64,000 nucleotides of DNA from Macrosoma leucophasiata (lineage: Eukaryota; Arthropoda; Insecta; Lepidoptera; Hedylidae): positions 4,990,001 to 5,054,000 of the forward strand of contig JAWQUS010000009.1 in the NCBI GenBank assembly GCA_036365455.1, written 5' to 3'. The number at the start of each line of letters is the position of its first letter. The first letter of the stretch is position 1. The notes under the pieces were generated by a model, which searched no databases, was not told the origin of the DNA, and was given only the letters and a program-made list of their open reading frames with translations. Positions 44,936-54,659 of the stretch are shown here, in pieces. Position numbers and translations under genes: made by a program.

Positions 44936-45265
44936 TGCCTCAGTAGCGTAGTGGTAGCAGGCCACTACTATTACGCTGGAGGTCCTGGGTTCGATTCCCG
45001 GGTCGGGGACTATCAGAGATAACGATTTAAAATCCTTTATCTCTGTATCTCTGTATCTTTATCTTCTATTGGGATTTTTCCATTTTCTGGAAGTTTCCCA
45101 GTACCCCGGAGTTTGGTAATGTGCCCGGAGATGGCAACAGGTTCGCCACCTGTTACATGGGCCAAAACGTAACCGGCGAGTCGTGGGTGTTTGTATGTAT
45201 GATTGAATTCATGCATTTACCTCTGCCTACCCCTTCGGGGATTACAGGCGTGAAGTTACGTTTTA
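44936..45265 (+). repeat. Family C tRNA-derived SINE, full length
   Basis: Best copy of the family. Head CTCAGTAGCGTAGTGGTAGC (box A-like) and CTGGGTTCGATTCCCGGG (box B). Body GGAAGTTTCCCAGTACCCCG, AATGTGCCCGGAGATGGCAA and AACAGGTTCGCCACCTGTTA. Tail CTACCCCTTCGGGGATTACA and GGCGTGAAGTTACG. Contains a short CTCTGTATCT direct repeat. Confidence 0.92.
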
Positions 45266-45269
45266 ATAC

Positions 45270-45905
45270 TTTAGGCGATGCTTAAATATTTAATGAAAGA
45301 AGGTACTAATAAACAGAAAAAGTAAAGATATTACCTAAACAATTTATTTAGTATTCGTAACTGGTAAAGTTCGTAAACGAATGATTCAATATTGACTTCG
45401 TACTGTTGTCGAATTGGATCCTGTAATTGATTAAAATTATAGGAAAATATTGAAGCGGAACAAGTGAGCTGATTTCCTATAACATTATGCATCGAATTCA
45501 CTGTTATTTCATAAATTTTCCGCCGTGTTTCCTTTTTGTTCGGTTTCCTATCATTAATTAGAATTACATCTCCGAGCAACGTGGTTGGTTAGAATTGTTA
45601 CACTAGCACGTGTAATAATTCCGCTTTTATGGAGACAAACAATAGTAATTCATAACGTAGACAATGGTGTTTATGTTCCGTGCCGATATGATTACCATTA
45701 CGTAATAATATAGTACATTACATCGAAATGTTATTTCGCGCTTTGTGTTTCGGCAATTATGGAAATATAGGACTATTTTTAAGATCGCCGAGGTTTCATT
45801 TTTAGCAGAGGTATCGAGTGCTTGCGGGACACGTATACCCCCGTGTATTGTACCTAGGTTTACCACCATTTAACAACGAAATTAAGCCACGAGTTTTATA
45901 AAATA
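45270..45905. other. No gene recognised
   Basis: AT-rich with two short minus-strand ORFs lacking motifs. Confidence 0.4.
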
Positions 45906-46121
45906 CGCTATGATAATAATAAAATACGCTTACACTCACAGCCCCACAGTAGGTATAAACCTGTGTCGTGGGTGCCGTTGTGCACATACAACACATACAC
46001 AAACACCCAAACCCGAAACAAATATCTGTAGGCCGTACAAATATTTGTCCCGGTGCGGGGATCGAACCCGCGACCCATCGAATCAAACATTCGTATCACA
46101 CGCTGGACTAACCGGGTCGTC
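45906..46121 (-). repeat. Family B tRNA-derived SINE, full length
   Basis: In reverse: tail GCTTACACTCACAGCCCCAC, CACCCAAACCCGAAACAAAT, box B GCGGGGATCGAACCCGC and head ending GGACTAACCGGGTCGTC. AAATACGCT on both sides of the 3' tail region could be part of a duplication. Confidence 0.92.
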
Positions 46122-46194
46122 AAATTATATGGATAATTATCTAAGCCTGGGTTGCACCACGATATATGTGAAAGATATTGTAACACATCACCTT

Positions 46195-46974
46195 TTTTTT
46201 TTTTTTTTTACGCGGGGAAACCCTCATGGGCACCCGCCGTCTAGGGGAAACGACGGCGGGTAGTGTGAGACTCGTACTCACTAAAACCCCGCGGTGTTCC
46301 GACTCTTCCGCCATCAGTGGCGGGGTCACGGGAACGCTTACGCACACATCCGCGACCCCGCCGGCGGCTGCTCGTCTCCGAGCCCTCCGCAGGTTGAGCT
46401 CTTTGGCTCCAACCAACACTAGTGGCGTGCGGAACACGTGCACGCCACCCAGCTTGGGACCTATCTCCATTTGGGCGACGGACATCCCCTAGTCCGACAC
46501 CCAAAGGTCCCTGCCCCGACCACTCACAACGCCAGGCGTCCCAAGACGCCCAGGTGGAGGAGTCCAGGGGCACTCTGTCCGGCCCCGGGGGAGCGGGAGT
46601 GACAGGGATGAACTGACCTTCAACCGCCCCCCCGCGGCCCCACCACGTCCCTATCGAGCGGCGGGACCACCGCTAGGCGGCTGGGGATAGGGTGCAGGGC
46701 AACGACACACCCATACACCTCCTCCCCAGCCGCCTCCCCACCACGTCCCCATCTTACGGCGGGACAACCGCTAGGCGGCTGGGGATAGGGTGCAGGGCAA
46801 CGATACACCCGTACACCTCTTCCCCAGCCGTCTCCTCACCACAGCAGCGAGTGGCGGGCAGAGCCACGCCAAACGCCGCCCCCTCTCTGGGTTCCTCTTG
46901 GCTTCTCCGGTGTGAGGCCAACCACCGGGTACTGAGCCCCCCCGCCACGACAAGGCGGAAACCCTCGGGGGGGG
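46195..46974 (-). mobile_element. GC-rich retroposon with 14-bp target duplication
   Basis: TAACACATCACCTT occurs at 46181-46194 and again at 46975-46988. Just inside the left copy is a T run, so the element is inserted minus-strand with a poly(A) tail. Its 5' end is CCCCCCGAGGGTTTCCGCC. The minus-strand frame from an ATG at 46485 (MSVAQMEIGPKLGGVHVFRT) reads into the tail. Shares its 5' portion with 52454-52900. Probably an internally deleted GC-rich non-LTR element of the R1-like kind, but the clade is a guess. Confidence 0.88.
46643..46838. repeat. 98-bp tandem duplication inside the GC-rich retroposon
   Basis: CCACGTCCC..GGCGGGACMACCGCTAGG through GGGGATAGGGTGCAGGGCAA to CTCCCCAGCCGYCT occurs twice with a 98-bp period. 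The related element at 52 kb has one unit. Confidence 0.88.
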
Positions 46975-47083
46975 TAACACATCACCTTAACCTAACCTTC
47001 TCTAACTTAAAGAAATATGTTAAAGTTAGAGAAGGATGTGAAATGTTACAATAACTTTGACAAATATTGTGGTGCAACCCAGG

Positions 47084-47494
47084 ATAAATAACGTAAAAGT
47101 TCGGGTGACAACCTTCACGTCATATTTGTATCTAAAATGTATGCAATAGTCTTTCTAACTAAACTTATGAATCCGTAATGCATTTTTATTTTCATTTTCT
47201 TTCAGTCGCGCTTCAGAGTTCAGACGAGACTAAAATAGATAGCTATATACAGAATTTAGTGAACATTTATTGAAATTATACTAAGTGGCTCTGCGCTAGT
47301 GCAATATTCGTTGGGGTACCTACTACTACACTCTATCGACGTTCTGATTCAATTAATTGTTATTGAAAGCGGCCATTAACTTGCTCGCTGTGTGCACTCA
47401 TGCGGCTAAAGTTATTAACTAGAGCAAAACTGAAAAATTGGTTTTTCATTGAGTTTATAATCGACTGAGTGCAAAATATTATAGGTATCCAATC
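47084..47494. other. No gene recognised
   Basis: Unassigned AT-rich sequence. Confidence 0.4.
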
Positions 47495-47965
47495 TAAACA
47501 ATTGTATTACCTAATGTATCTGTCGCGAAATGGTAGTGTTCGGGACTATCGTGTTCCGTTAGATGGTAATGTGTGGCCCAGTAATGACTATCACAGAGGC
47601 AAAACATTTTGGACCTCGGCCACACCGCGGATACTCCCCCAAAATTCCATACAAACGCTTAATTTGGTCTCTATTACACAGACATCAATCAGTGACGTGT
47701 ATTTACACGAGCACCTGTGTGCGTAGCACGTAGAAAATACCGACCGTCGCCCATAAGAGGGGAGGTGGTTGGGTGATGCGGGGAAATCGGGCGGGACGTC
47801 GTAGTGTCCATTCTATACGTAGTATTACATATTCTCTGCCTCGGGGGTGGTAATGTATCTGTATTTTTACATCCAGTTTTTGTGCAGAAGTCTATAGGCT
47901 GCAGTACCTACTCACTTCCCATAAATGTGAACTGCATGCTTGTTTGGCACCATCATTACTTTTTA
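47495..47965 (+). repeat. Family A repeat, split by a ~219-bp insert
   Basis: Left part (TATTACCTAATGTATCTGTC, AATGGTAGTGTTCGGGACTA, GGACCTCGG) resumes at 47839 (CCTCGGGGGTGGTAATGT, TATAGGCTGCAGTACC, GAACTGCATGCTTGTTTGG). Confidence 0.75.
47620..47838. mobile_element. Insert with 6-bp flanking repeat
   Basis: CCTCGG is present at 47614-47619 and 47839-47844, which suggests a target duplication. The insert holds GGGGAGGTGGTTGGGTGATG and no ORF. Family not recognised. Confidence 0.6.
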
Positions 47966-48010
47966 TTTATCACTAGTCGTATCAGTAGAAATATGATTTC
48001 AGCATAATAT

Positions 48011-48833
48011 GTTAGGATCCCACTGCAGAATCATTCGTTCATCCAGATGTGCTGCAAACCTAATTTTTATGCATATTTATAATCAAGAGAATAGGTTAAC
48101 TAACTAGGTTGCCAATAAAAAATTGGCCGCAAGTATTTTTTTTGGGACATAATTTTTTTATACTTGTTTTTTTTTAATTAAATGTCGTTCACCTCACGGC
48201 AATATGTATCAAGACTCTGAAAAATCACGGCTGCCGTTGCGCATTTGGCCCCTACCTATTTTCGTTCCGCCTCGATAACTTTTTACGTCTATAATGTACG
48301 TCGAAACAAGTATATTCTGCCAAAAAGCAACAACTTCTATGGGACTAGAGTGATTAGTTATCTAATACCTCATTATTTTAATAAGCTACCTATAGATTTG
48401 CAAATTATGAAGTACAAACCATACATTTTTCTGTAATAAATTAAAAAGGTACTACACTAAGCCTAAAATTAGCGACTCACCGGCGCCCAGATAAACCCTG
48501 TGAGATTTTCGTGGTGCGGTACTTATTGTATAAAAGTGTATTTTAAAATGTACTAAATTAATCAATAATAAAAATAAATGTATTATTTATATATCAAATT
48601 AAAGCATTTTTTTTCATTAATATGATGTACGGGAGCCAAATTAAATCGGTTTGCAAATAAAAGTTGCTGGCTGTTAAAGATAAAAAAAATTAAAAATACT
48701 TCCAGCCAAATTTTGATTGGCAACCTAATGGATATATTATTATACTCTCTAGATTATAAATATGCATGAAAATATAAAAATAGGTTTGCAGCATATCTGG
48801 ATGAACGAAATGATTCTGCGGTGGAATCCTAAC
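48011..48833. mobile_element. Long-TIR DNA element, full, with a nested LINE scrap
   Basis: Terminal inverted repeats of about 110-120 bp: left GTTAGGATCCCACTGCAGAA then TCATTCGTTCATCCAGATGT and GCTGCAAACCTA; right GATGAACGAAATGATTCTGC then GGTGGAATCCTAAC. The core matches 7029-7503. Without the 48301-48572 insert it is about 550 bp and encodes nothing obvious. Superfamily unknown. Confidence 0.88.
48301..48572 (+). mobile_element. 5'-truncated LINE 3' end
   Basis: The frame NNFYGTRVISYLIPHYFNKL then PIDLQIMKY ending in a stop resembles the C-terminus of many insect non-LTR reverse transcriptases, and the piece ends in AATAATAAAAATAAA. It interrupts the element at a site that is intact at 7243-7262. 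ATGTA at both edges may be the target duplication. Confidence 0.65.
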
Positions 48834-49159
48834 CTAGAAACCGCGATCGATCAATCATAGATTATAAAATAAGTACAAAGATACAATATCCAAGATGCAA
48901 CAAAATATTGTTGCGCCACAGATAACGTCATGTTTTATCTATGCATGAGTATTACGTATTTGCATACATATAACCATTGTGGGTAAACAATGCATTTAAA
49001 TGTCCATCTTAAAATAAATGGGCGGTGCAGTTGTCGAGTGATTTAAATGAAGAGGAATGTTGTTAGTTAAACGTTTTACTCGTATCTTTAAATTAACGAT
49101 ATTTATCTTGGAATATGCAATTATTTTTTATGTTTAGTGCCATGTCCGTTTTTTACTTC
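48834..49159. other. No gene recognised
   Basis: Unassigned AT-rich sequence. Confidence 0.4.
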
Positions 49160-49375
49160 ATATTTCTGGTGGCAGAGTTTCAGTTTGGAGTTCGAAGGCG
49201 TAGTCACCACCGTATTACGATATTCATGGCGTCAAATGGTAGAGTTCTGCTCCGTGTCAGGTGGTGGATGTAGCAGAGGCAGAGCAAAACAGTTTGCCTA
49301 AGGAATGGAGGCCTCAGGCAAGGAGATTTTTATGTAGTGTCTATGGCTCAGTTTATAGTGCCGCGGAATGGAATA
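49160..49375 (+). repeat. Family A relic
   Basis: CTGGTGGCAGAGTTTCAGTT, GGCGTAGTCACCACCGTATT, GTCAAATGGTAGAGTTCTGC and GTGTCTATGGCTCAGT keep the family order with heavy change. Confidence 0.6.
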
Positions 49376-49614
49376 GAAGGTAATGTTTCCAAGCAAATTC
49401 TACATAGTATAATGAACTTTATGTCAATTGTGTAACGTACAAACTAAATAAGCTCCAAAAAAAGGGTTGGGCAGCTTCCGGGAATCTTCGCGCATTCTCG
49501 CGAATGCCCGAAGTTCCTATTTTACTGTAAGCGCCGTTCGCTCTTCTTCGAAAATTCTCGCCGCGCGTTCTTATGCGAACGAACTTTAACAGAAACGAGT
49601 CGAATACCTACTAA

Positions 49615-49709
49615 TACCTACCTAGGTACGGCACGCAATTGCGCCGCGCCCCCCTGGCATCTCTCTACGCCTCCCCAGGGGGGCGTGCCCCCCAGGTTGG
49701 GAAGTCCTG
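49615..49709 (-). mobile_element. hAT-like terminal fragment
   Basis: The minus strand begins CAGGACTTCCCAACCTGGGG, similar in style to many hAT ends, then GGCACGCCCCCC. GGGGGGC.GCCCCCC forms a hairpin at 49678-49693. Flanked on the left by repeats rich in TTCTCGCGAAT-like words (49480-49570). The other end was not found. Confidence 0.5.
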
Positions 49710-49889
49710 ATCTAGAGACTAACAGTAATAACGCGAGAATTTTCGATAATTCGCACTTATTCTCGCCCCTATCTGCGCAATGTGGCGAAATTGACGCTTC
49801 CGTTCCGTGGCAGAAGGCTATTGTAAAATGACATCAGACAGAATTGCGCCTGTATTAGTCGTGTTCAGGGCTATTGTGTTATATGTGAC

Positions 49890-49990
49890 AATGGTATCCT
49901 AGACCTCGGGAGTGGCAAAGGATCTGCATTAAGAACTCTATTTTTATGTAGATGTCTGTAGGCAGTATTCGCTTATTAACAACATTTTAG
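49890..49990 (+). repeat. Family A relic
   Basis: GGTATCCTAGACCTCGGGAG, TGGCAAAGGATCTGCATTAA and GTAGATGTCTGTAGGCAGTA follow the family order. Confidence 0.55.
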
Positions 49991-50065
49991 GGGTGGTAGA
50001 ATTCCAGTGTAAGGCTTACGCACCTCATTCCCTGATATTTAGTTTAACATATTTAAAACTACCTG

Positions 50066-50292
50066 TTGCCCGCAGTTCCGCCCGCGTGTAGATCAATTTT
50101 CGGGTAAGCTGTGGAAACTCATCAAATCATCCCATGGCATCCCACAGGAACATTTTTTTTTCGGGATAAAAACTGATGTGTTAATCCAAGTTACCCTCTA
50201 TGTGTGTGCCAAATTTCATGAAAATCGGTCCAGCAGTTTTTCCGTGAAAGACTAACAAACAAACATACAAACTTTCGCATTTATAATATTTA
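50066..50292 (-). mobile_element. Helitron-like repeat
   Basis: Minus strand: ATATTATAAATGCGAAAGTT, GGACCGATTTTCATGAAATT and CACGCGGGCGGAACTGCGGG followed by CAACAGGTAG. The terminal CTAG is mutated. Confidence 0.65.
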
Positions 50293-50800
50293 TATACATA
50301 AACGATACGATATTACTTATACGATATCAGGAAATGTTCTTTAGGTTCACTTCAAAGCTGATTTACCGTGTTCCTTTTTTTTTTTCTTTTTTTCTGTACA
50401 AATATTGTCATCATCCTTTATAACCTAGTTCTGTGATTTTACTTAGAAGTCCTAGAATCATGATGGCCATAGTAAATTTAAATACGGTTTTGTATCAAAG
50501 AATTACGTGCCCTAGATCTATTTATGATTCGGATACGATGTTAATTCTGACTGATACGTCTTTATTGCCTAGTAAATTAGAATTTATACGCGTATATTAC
50601 ATTGGTAGCTCCAGTTTATTCTTGCGAAGTCGAAAGTTCCTGCGTAAACTAGATAAGGCTTATAAACAACATTAAATTAGGTAACTGCTGTGAATCTCCA
50701 CGGAGTAAATGTTGCGGGTGTTACAAAACTCTTTAAAGAAACATCTGCTTACGTACTGTTTATGATACTTGTTAAGAAAATTAAGCATAATTTTAATCTA

Positions 50801-51054
50801 TCTATATATATAAAAATCAATTGCTGTTCGTTAGTCTCGCTAAACTCGAGAACGGCTGGACCGATTTGGCTAATTTTGTTTTTGAATCAGTTTTGGAAGT
50901 CCAGGGCAGGCTTAAAAGGTAAGAAAATATGAAGAAATTGAAGGGAAATAGTAAAAACCATAATTTTATTTTCCCATACCAATAGTCCCTACCTATCAAA
51001 GCTTTGACACATTATTTAATTCTGAGGCAATACGAAGTTTTCCGGGTCAGCTAG
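50801..51054 (+). mobile_element. Helitron-like repeat with TC start and CTAG end
   Basis: Starts A|TCTATATATATAAAAATCA, contains GAACGGCTGGACCGATTTGG and ends TTCCGGGTCAGCTAG|T. Flanking A and T fit Helitron insertion. No ORF. Confidence 0.7.
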
Positions 51055-51186
51055 TATAGTATAATTTTGTGACTAAAAAGAACTTTGGTATCTAGACGCG
51101 ATCATGCTGGAGAGATCGGTATAATGGGGACGTTTTATTTTCGATTCTAAGGCAAAGAAAAGTCGTAGTGACAAACGTAGGTCGTA

Positions 51187-51352
51187 TGACAACCCAGTTA
51201 GTCCGGAAGGGTCGCGGGTTCGATCTCCGCGCCGGGACAAATGTATGTATGGCCTACAGATATTTGTTTCGGGTCTGGGTGTTTGTGTATGTGTTGTGTG
51301 TGTACAACGGTACCCACGATACAGGTAGTGTGGGGCTGCGAATGTAAGCGTC
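51187..51352 (+). repeat. Family B SINE with a shortened head
   Basis: Head CCCAGTTAGTCCGGAAGGGT has lost about 25 bp of the anticodon-side region. Box B CGGGTTCGATCTCCGC, body TTTCGGGTCTGGGTGTTTGT and tail GGTACCCACGATACAGG are present. Confidence 0.88.
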
Positions 51353-51364
51353 TTTCTTGTGCGT

Positions 51365-51500
51365 TCACCACAATAGTGTTGAAGTTTAATGGTAAATGGT
51401 AAATGTATGGGTCCGTAATTCTAAATCTATCACAGAGCAATACGAATTAAGCGTCGGTGGTGGGTTTTGTTCTGTAGATCTCTAAAGGCTGCAGTCGTAA
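51365..51500 (+). repeat. Family A relic
   Basis: TATGGGTCCGTAATTC, TATCACAGAGCAATACGAAT and CTAAAGGCTGCAGTCGTAAC are recognisable. Confidence 0.55.
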
Positions 51501-51529
51501 CTATATATGTATGTACTTTATACGTTGTG

Positions 51530-51818
51530 GGTAGATACTGAACAATAATAAATTCTCACGCGGGCGAAGTCGCGGGCACAGCTAGTATAAAAATAGCCTA
51601 AGTTACTCCTTATTACATAAGCTATCTGCCAGTGAAAGTGCCGTCAAAATCGGTCCAGCCGTTCCCAAGATTAACCCCGCCAAACAGACAGACAGACAAA
51701 AATTTCTAAAAAATGTTGTTTTTTTTGTATATGTACCGTGTATAAAATATATATAATATAGTAAAAAGCGGTTATTTTTATATTACAAACACCCTCCAAT
51801 TTTATTTGTTTGAATAGA
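51530..51818 (-). mobile_element. Helitron-like repeat, minus strand
   Basis: Minus strand starts A|TCTATTCAAACAAATAAAAT at 51818, then AACCGCTTTTTACTATATTA, GGCTGGACCGATTTTGACGG and TTTATACTAGCTGTGCCCGC. It parallels the copy at 56394-56669 in order and content. Confidence 0.72.
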
Positions 51819-51819
51819 T

Positions 51820-52189
51820 GTATACTGCGGGCTGGTTTGCCACCATTATATTTGTTTAAATCATAAGGTTTTTTCAGTATTTTAGTACAGAATATTCCAC
51901 CAGCAGTAAGATAAACGATTGAGTCAAGGCATGGTACTTGTGGCGCCGCCGGTGTCACATACAATAAATAGCATCCGTACATTTTGTCCAGTTCATTTAC
52001 CTCCTATCATGGAACCATGACAAATGCCAAGACGGGCTTTCAAGATAATTTGTATGTCCGCTAATGGACCATAATACAATTTTCACCCGGTCCCCATTAT
52101 TTCATTATCTATGCTGGGTTCCGCAGATACAAATTACATTCCTTTGTAACACCAGTTTCTGTTATAATGGTGTCAGTAATCCGATTGAA
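51820..52189. other. No gene recognised
   Basis: Unassigned sequence; the ORF ending at 51982 overlaps the Helitron-like copy and looks accidental. Confidence 0.4.
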
Positions 52190-52199
52190 TAACTTTTAT

Positions 52200-52270
52200 T
52201 AACGAACAAATCCATTGAAGTTTCAGATGCGGTGGTACTGAACACTGTGTTTTAGCTGTAAATAAATTAG
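52200..52270 (-). repeat. Family A fragment
   Basis: GCGGTGGTACTGAACACTGT then TTTAGCTGTAAATAAATTAG corresponds to reversed family A. Confidence 0.4.
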
Positions 52271-52453
52271 CGAATGCTCGCTATCAACTATCAACTCGAT
52301 TAACGATATCACATGTAAAGTTTGTGATACATGTATGGTGTCGCTGCGATAAATGGAAATGGTCATTGTATTAACCAGGGATCCAATATGATGTTCCGGA
52401 GTTAGTAGGGTATGGGTTCCGGTTGACATGCAGATGTCATTTGATTTAGATCC

Positions 52454-52900
52454 TTTTTTTTACCAGGGGAAAATGCGTTACGCATACTTGCCCTTGGGGA
52501 GAGGGCAACACCTGCACGCCAGCCAGCCCAGGATATTCATTCGGGCGACGGACATCCCCTAGTCCGGCGCCCTAGGGTCCCTGCCCCGACTACTCTCAAC
52601 GTTAGACGTCCCAAGACGCGCTGGTGGAGGAGTCCAGGGGCACACAGTCCGGCCCCGGGGGAACGGGAGTGTCAGGGATGAACTGACCCCCGCAGCCTCA
52701 CCACGTTCCCATCTGACGGTGGGACCACCGCTAGGCGGCTGCGGATTGGGAGCAGGGCCAACGTCCTACCTGTACACCTCTTCCCCAGCCGTCTTCTCAC
52801 CACAGCAGCGAGTGGCGGGTAGAGCCGCGCCAAACGCCGCTACCTCTCTGGGTTCCTCTTGGCTTCGCCGGTGTGAGGCCAGCGGAAACCCTCGGAGGGG
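52454..52900 (-). mobile_element. GC-rich retroposon with 15-bp target duplication
   Basis: ATTTGATTTAGATCC (52439-52453) and ATTTGATGTAGATCC (52901-52915) flank it. The T run just inside the left copy marks a poly(A) tail on the minus strand. The 5' end CCCTCCGAGGGTTTCCGC and the next ~350 bp match 46195-46974. Similarity stops a few codons after the minus-strand ATG (MSVARMN), after which the 3' part is unrelated. One copy of the 98-bp unit. Confidence 0.88.
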
Positions 52901-52915
52901 ATTTGATGTAGATCC

Positions 52916-53649
52916 TGAAACAAGGTAGGTATTTATTTTTTGTAGATCTACACTTGGAATGAGGAATGACTATAGCAGACAAATATTGTCACATTAAAAA
53001 TGTGCTGTTTGTCTTAGCCACTACAAAAAATAACGTAACATCACGCCTGTATTTCCGCGAATTCTTGTGGATATTTATTTACGTCTGTCTATTGGCGGAC
53101 CCAGAGTTTTCATTTGTGGAAGTCAAGGGTAGGATTGAACCTACTGAAAACAAGGTTTGTTAGACAGGACTGGAATGGTTTCCTCCTGGATCCGCTGCTG
53201 CCTCTGTCTATCGCTTTTATCGGCGGTATACTGGTAATCTTTTTACATAAATACGAATATTATAATTTAAATAGGCATCTAAATAGCCAGGATTGAAATA
53301 TGTTGCAAGCGTTTCCAAGATGCCGCGTGTCCAAATCAAGGATAACTCCAATCAAGGTGGGGTCGCAAGCTTACGTTCAATCAGCGGGAATGAGATATAA
53401 ATGGAAAAGTAAACAGAGCGATGGCAGATCTTGTTGCGACCATGGCTTCTTTGCCTCAGTGGACTTGCCGATATGCCTTTTGAAGTGGAGGGAACCAAAT
53501 GCGAAGCAACCGTTTTTTATATTTAATCAGAAGAAAAGTCAATATGTACTCTTCCACTTGTGTTGATTCGAACACAGGTGACAAGGAGTAAGGTACAGGT
53601 AGATAACAAGTTGATTTGGTTACAATAACCAATACAACTTTGGATTCTT
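52916..53649. other. No assigned gene
   Basis: A family C tail fragment (AACGTAACATCACGCCTGTA) lies at 53031-53052. ORFs at 52966-53163 and 53300-53566 have balanced composition but no motif I recognise. Confidence 0.4.
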
Positions 53650-53790
53650 TATGCCAAAAACTATGCGGTCATACATTACCGTCTAAAAGGAACACGATAG
53701 TGCTCAACACTATCACTAAGCATAATATACCTATAGATTAATTAGGTAATGCGATTGTGCCTTTCCTTTTTGCCACTTGAACTCTACGAT
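53650..53790 (-). repeat. Family A fragment, diverged
   Basis: CGGTCATACATTACCGTCTA, GGAACACGATAGTGCTCAAC and TTAGGTAATGCGATTGTGCC appear in reverse family order. Confidence 0.75.
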
Positions 53791-53929
53791 AACGAGTAAT
53801 TTATCACGAAAAGCAAGCAAACCTAGTAAAATATTACATAATTTTTTGGCTTCTCGTGCGAAGAAATTCAATGAAATAACCATTCACCTTGATAGAACTT
53901 TGGCCATATCTTATCGACGATTTTAGAAC

Positions 53930-54300
53930 TCCACTTGAGGCGATATCGCGGCCGATGCGCCATTAAAATCTTCTGTTATCCGAAGTCCCATTTCGAGAGA
54001 TTTGATGGTGCTCCTCGCCGACTTGGCGGACAATCTGATTACTCGCGCCCCGTCACCCTGTCGCCGTCACCCACCCGGACGGGGGATCCCTGCAATCATC
54101 ACGCGTTGGAAATCCATCGAATTGTATACGCGCCTGATTTATTTCGGTTACTTCGTTATTTACCCATGTGGGTTGTGGAATTGCGAATCGACAACTTTGA
54201 CGAAATAGGTACAAGTCCGCGCGGAATTTTAAGCAGCGGATATATCGTTTATAGTCACTTCTCGCCTATATTTTCCCATAGCGGGTAGGCTACTGCTAGA
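53930..54300. other. CpG-rich unassigned island
   Basis: About 370 bp with many CpGs (GATATCGCGGCCGATGCGCC; ACTCGCGCCCCGTCACCCTG) in AT-rich surroundings. Overlapping plus-strand frames 53935-54288 and 54002-54208 are open, but neither shows a known domain. Could be a host promoter or exon region or a transposon piece. Confidence 0.4.
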
Positions 54301-54603
54301 CCTACATCTTTGATTTTACTTGTGCTCTCGTGTGGCTTATAAGAACAACAGCGATTATCTGTTTTTTTTTCTCCGACCGCTGTTTTGGTACGAACAATAA
54401 GAATATTGTGAAACCAGCTATAGTCCTCGCTCATGAATACGGGTTGACCTTAATCGGTTATATAAATCTTAGGATTTTAGACTATAGTTGAAAGTGCTTA
54501 TTTTCCACAATCTAAAAGACAGCATTCATTGAAATAAAAATGGTGTAAATAGGTATTTTGTTCAATAAATAAAATCATACATATTTAATTTGTTCTTACA
54601 CCT

Positions 54604-54655
54604 TATAAATACCGGGCTGCTAGTGTTTCGTGCGGTAGACAATGCTCTACGAAGC
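54604..54655. repeat. Family E MITE fragment
   Basis: GTGTTTCGTGCGGTAGACAA then TGCTCTACGAAGCCGAAACT is an end, or two collapsed ends, of family E. Confidence 0.55.
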
Positions 54656-54659
54656 CGAA

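Larger units (their letters stand above)
46146..47083. mobile_element. Family F foldback MITE, split by a retroposon
   Basis: Left arm CCTGGGTTGCACCACGATAT to TAACACATCACC; after the insert, CTTAACCTAACCTTCTCTAA leads into the mirrored right arm, AGTTAGAGAAGGATGTG to GGTGCAACCCAGG. Without the insert the unit is about 145 bp. A single arm occurs at 14010. Confidence 0.88.

Noticed and set aside
46226..46492. GC-rich ORFs on both strands at 46.2-47.05 kb as host genes
   Set aside because: They lie wholly inside a retroposon bounded by a 14-bp target duplication; GC richness alone keeps frames open.
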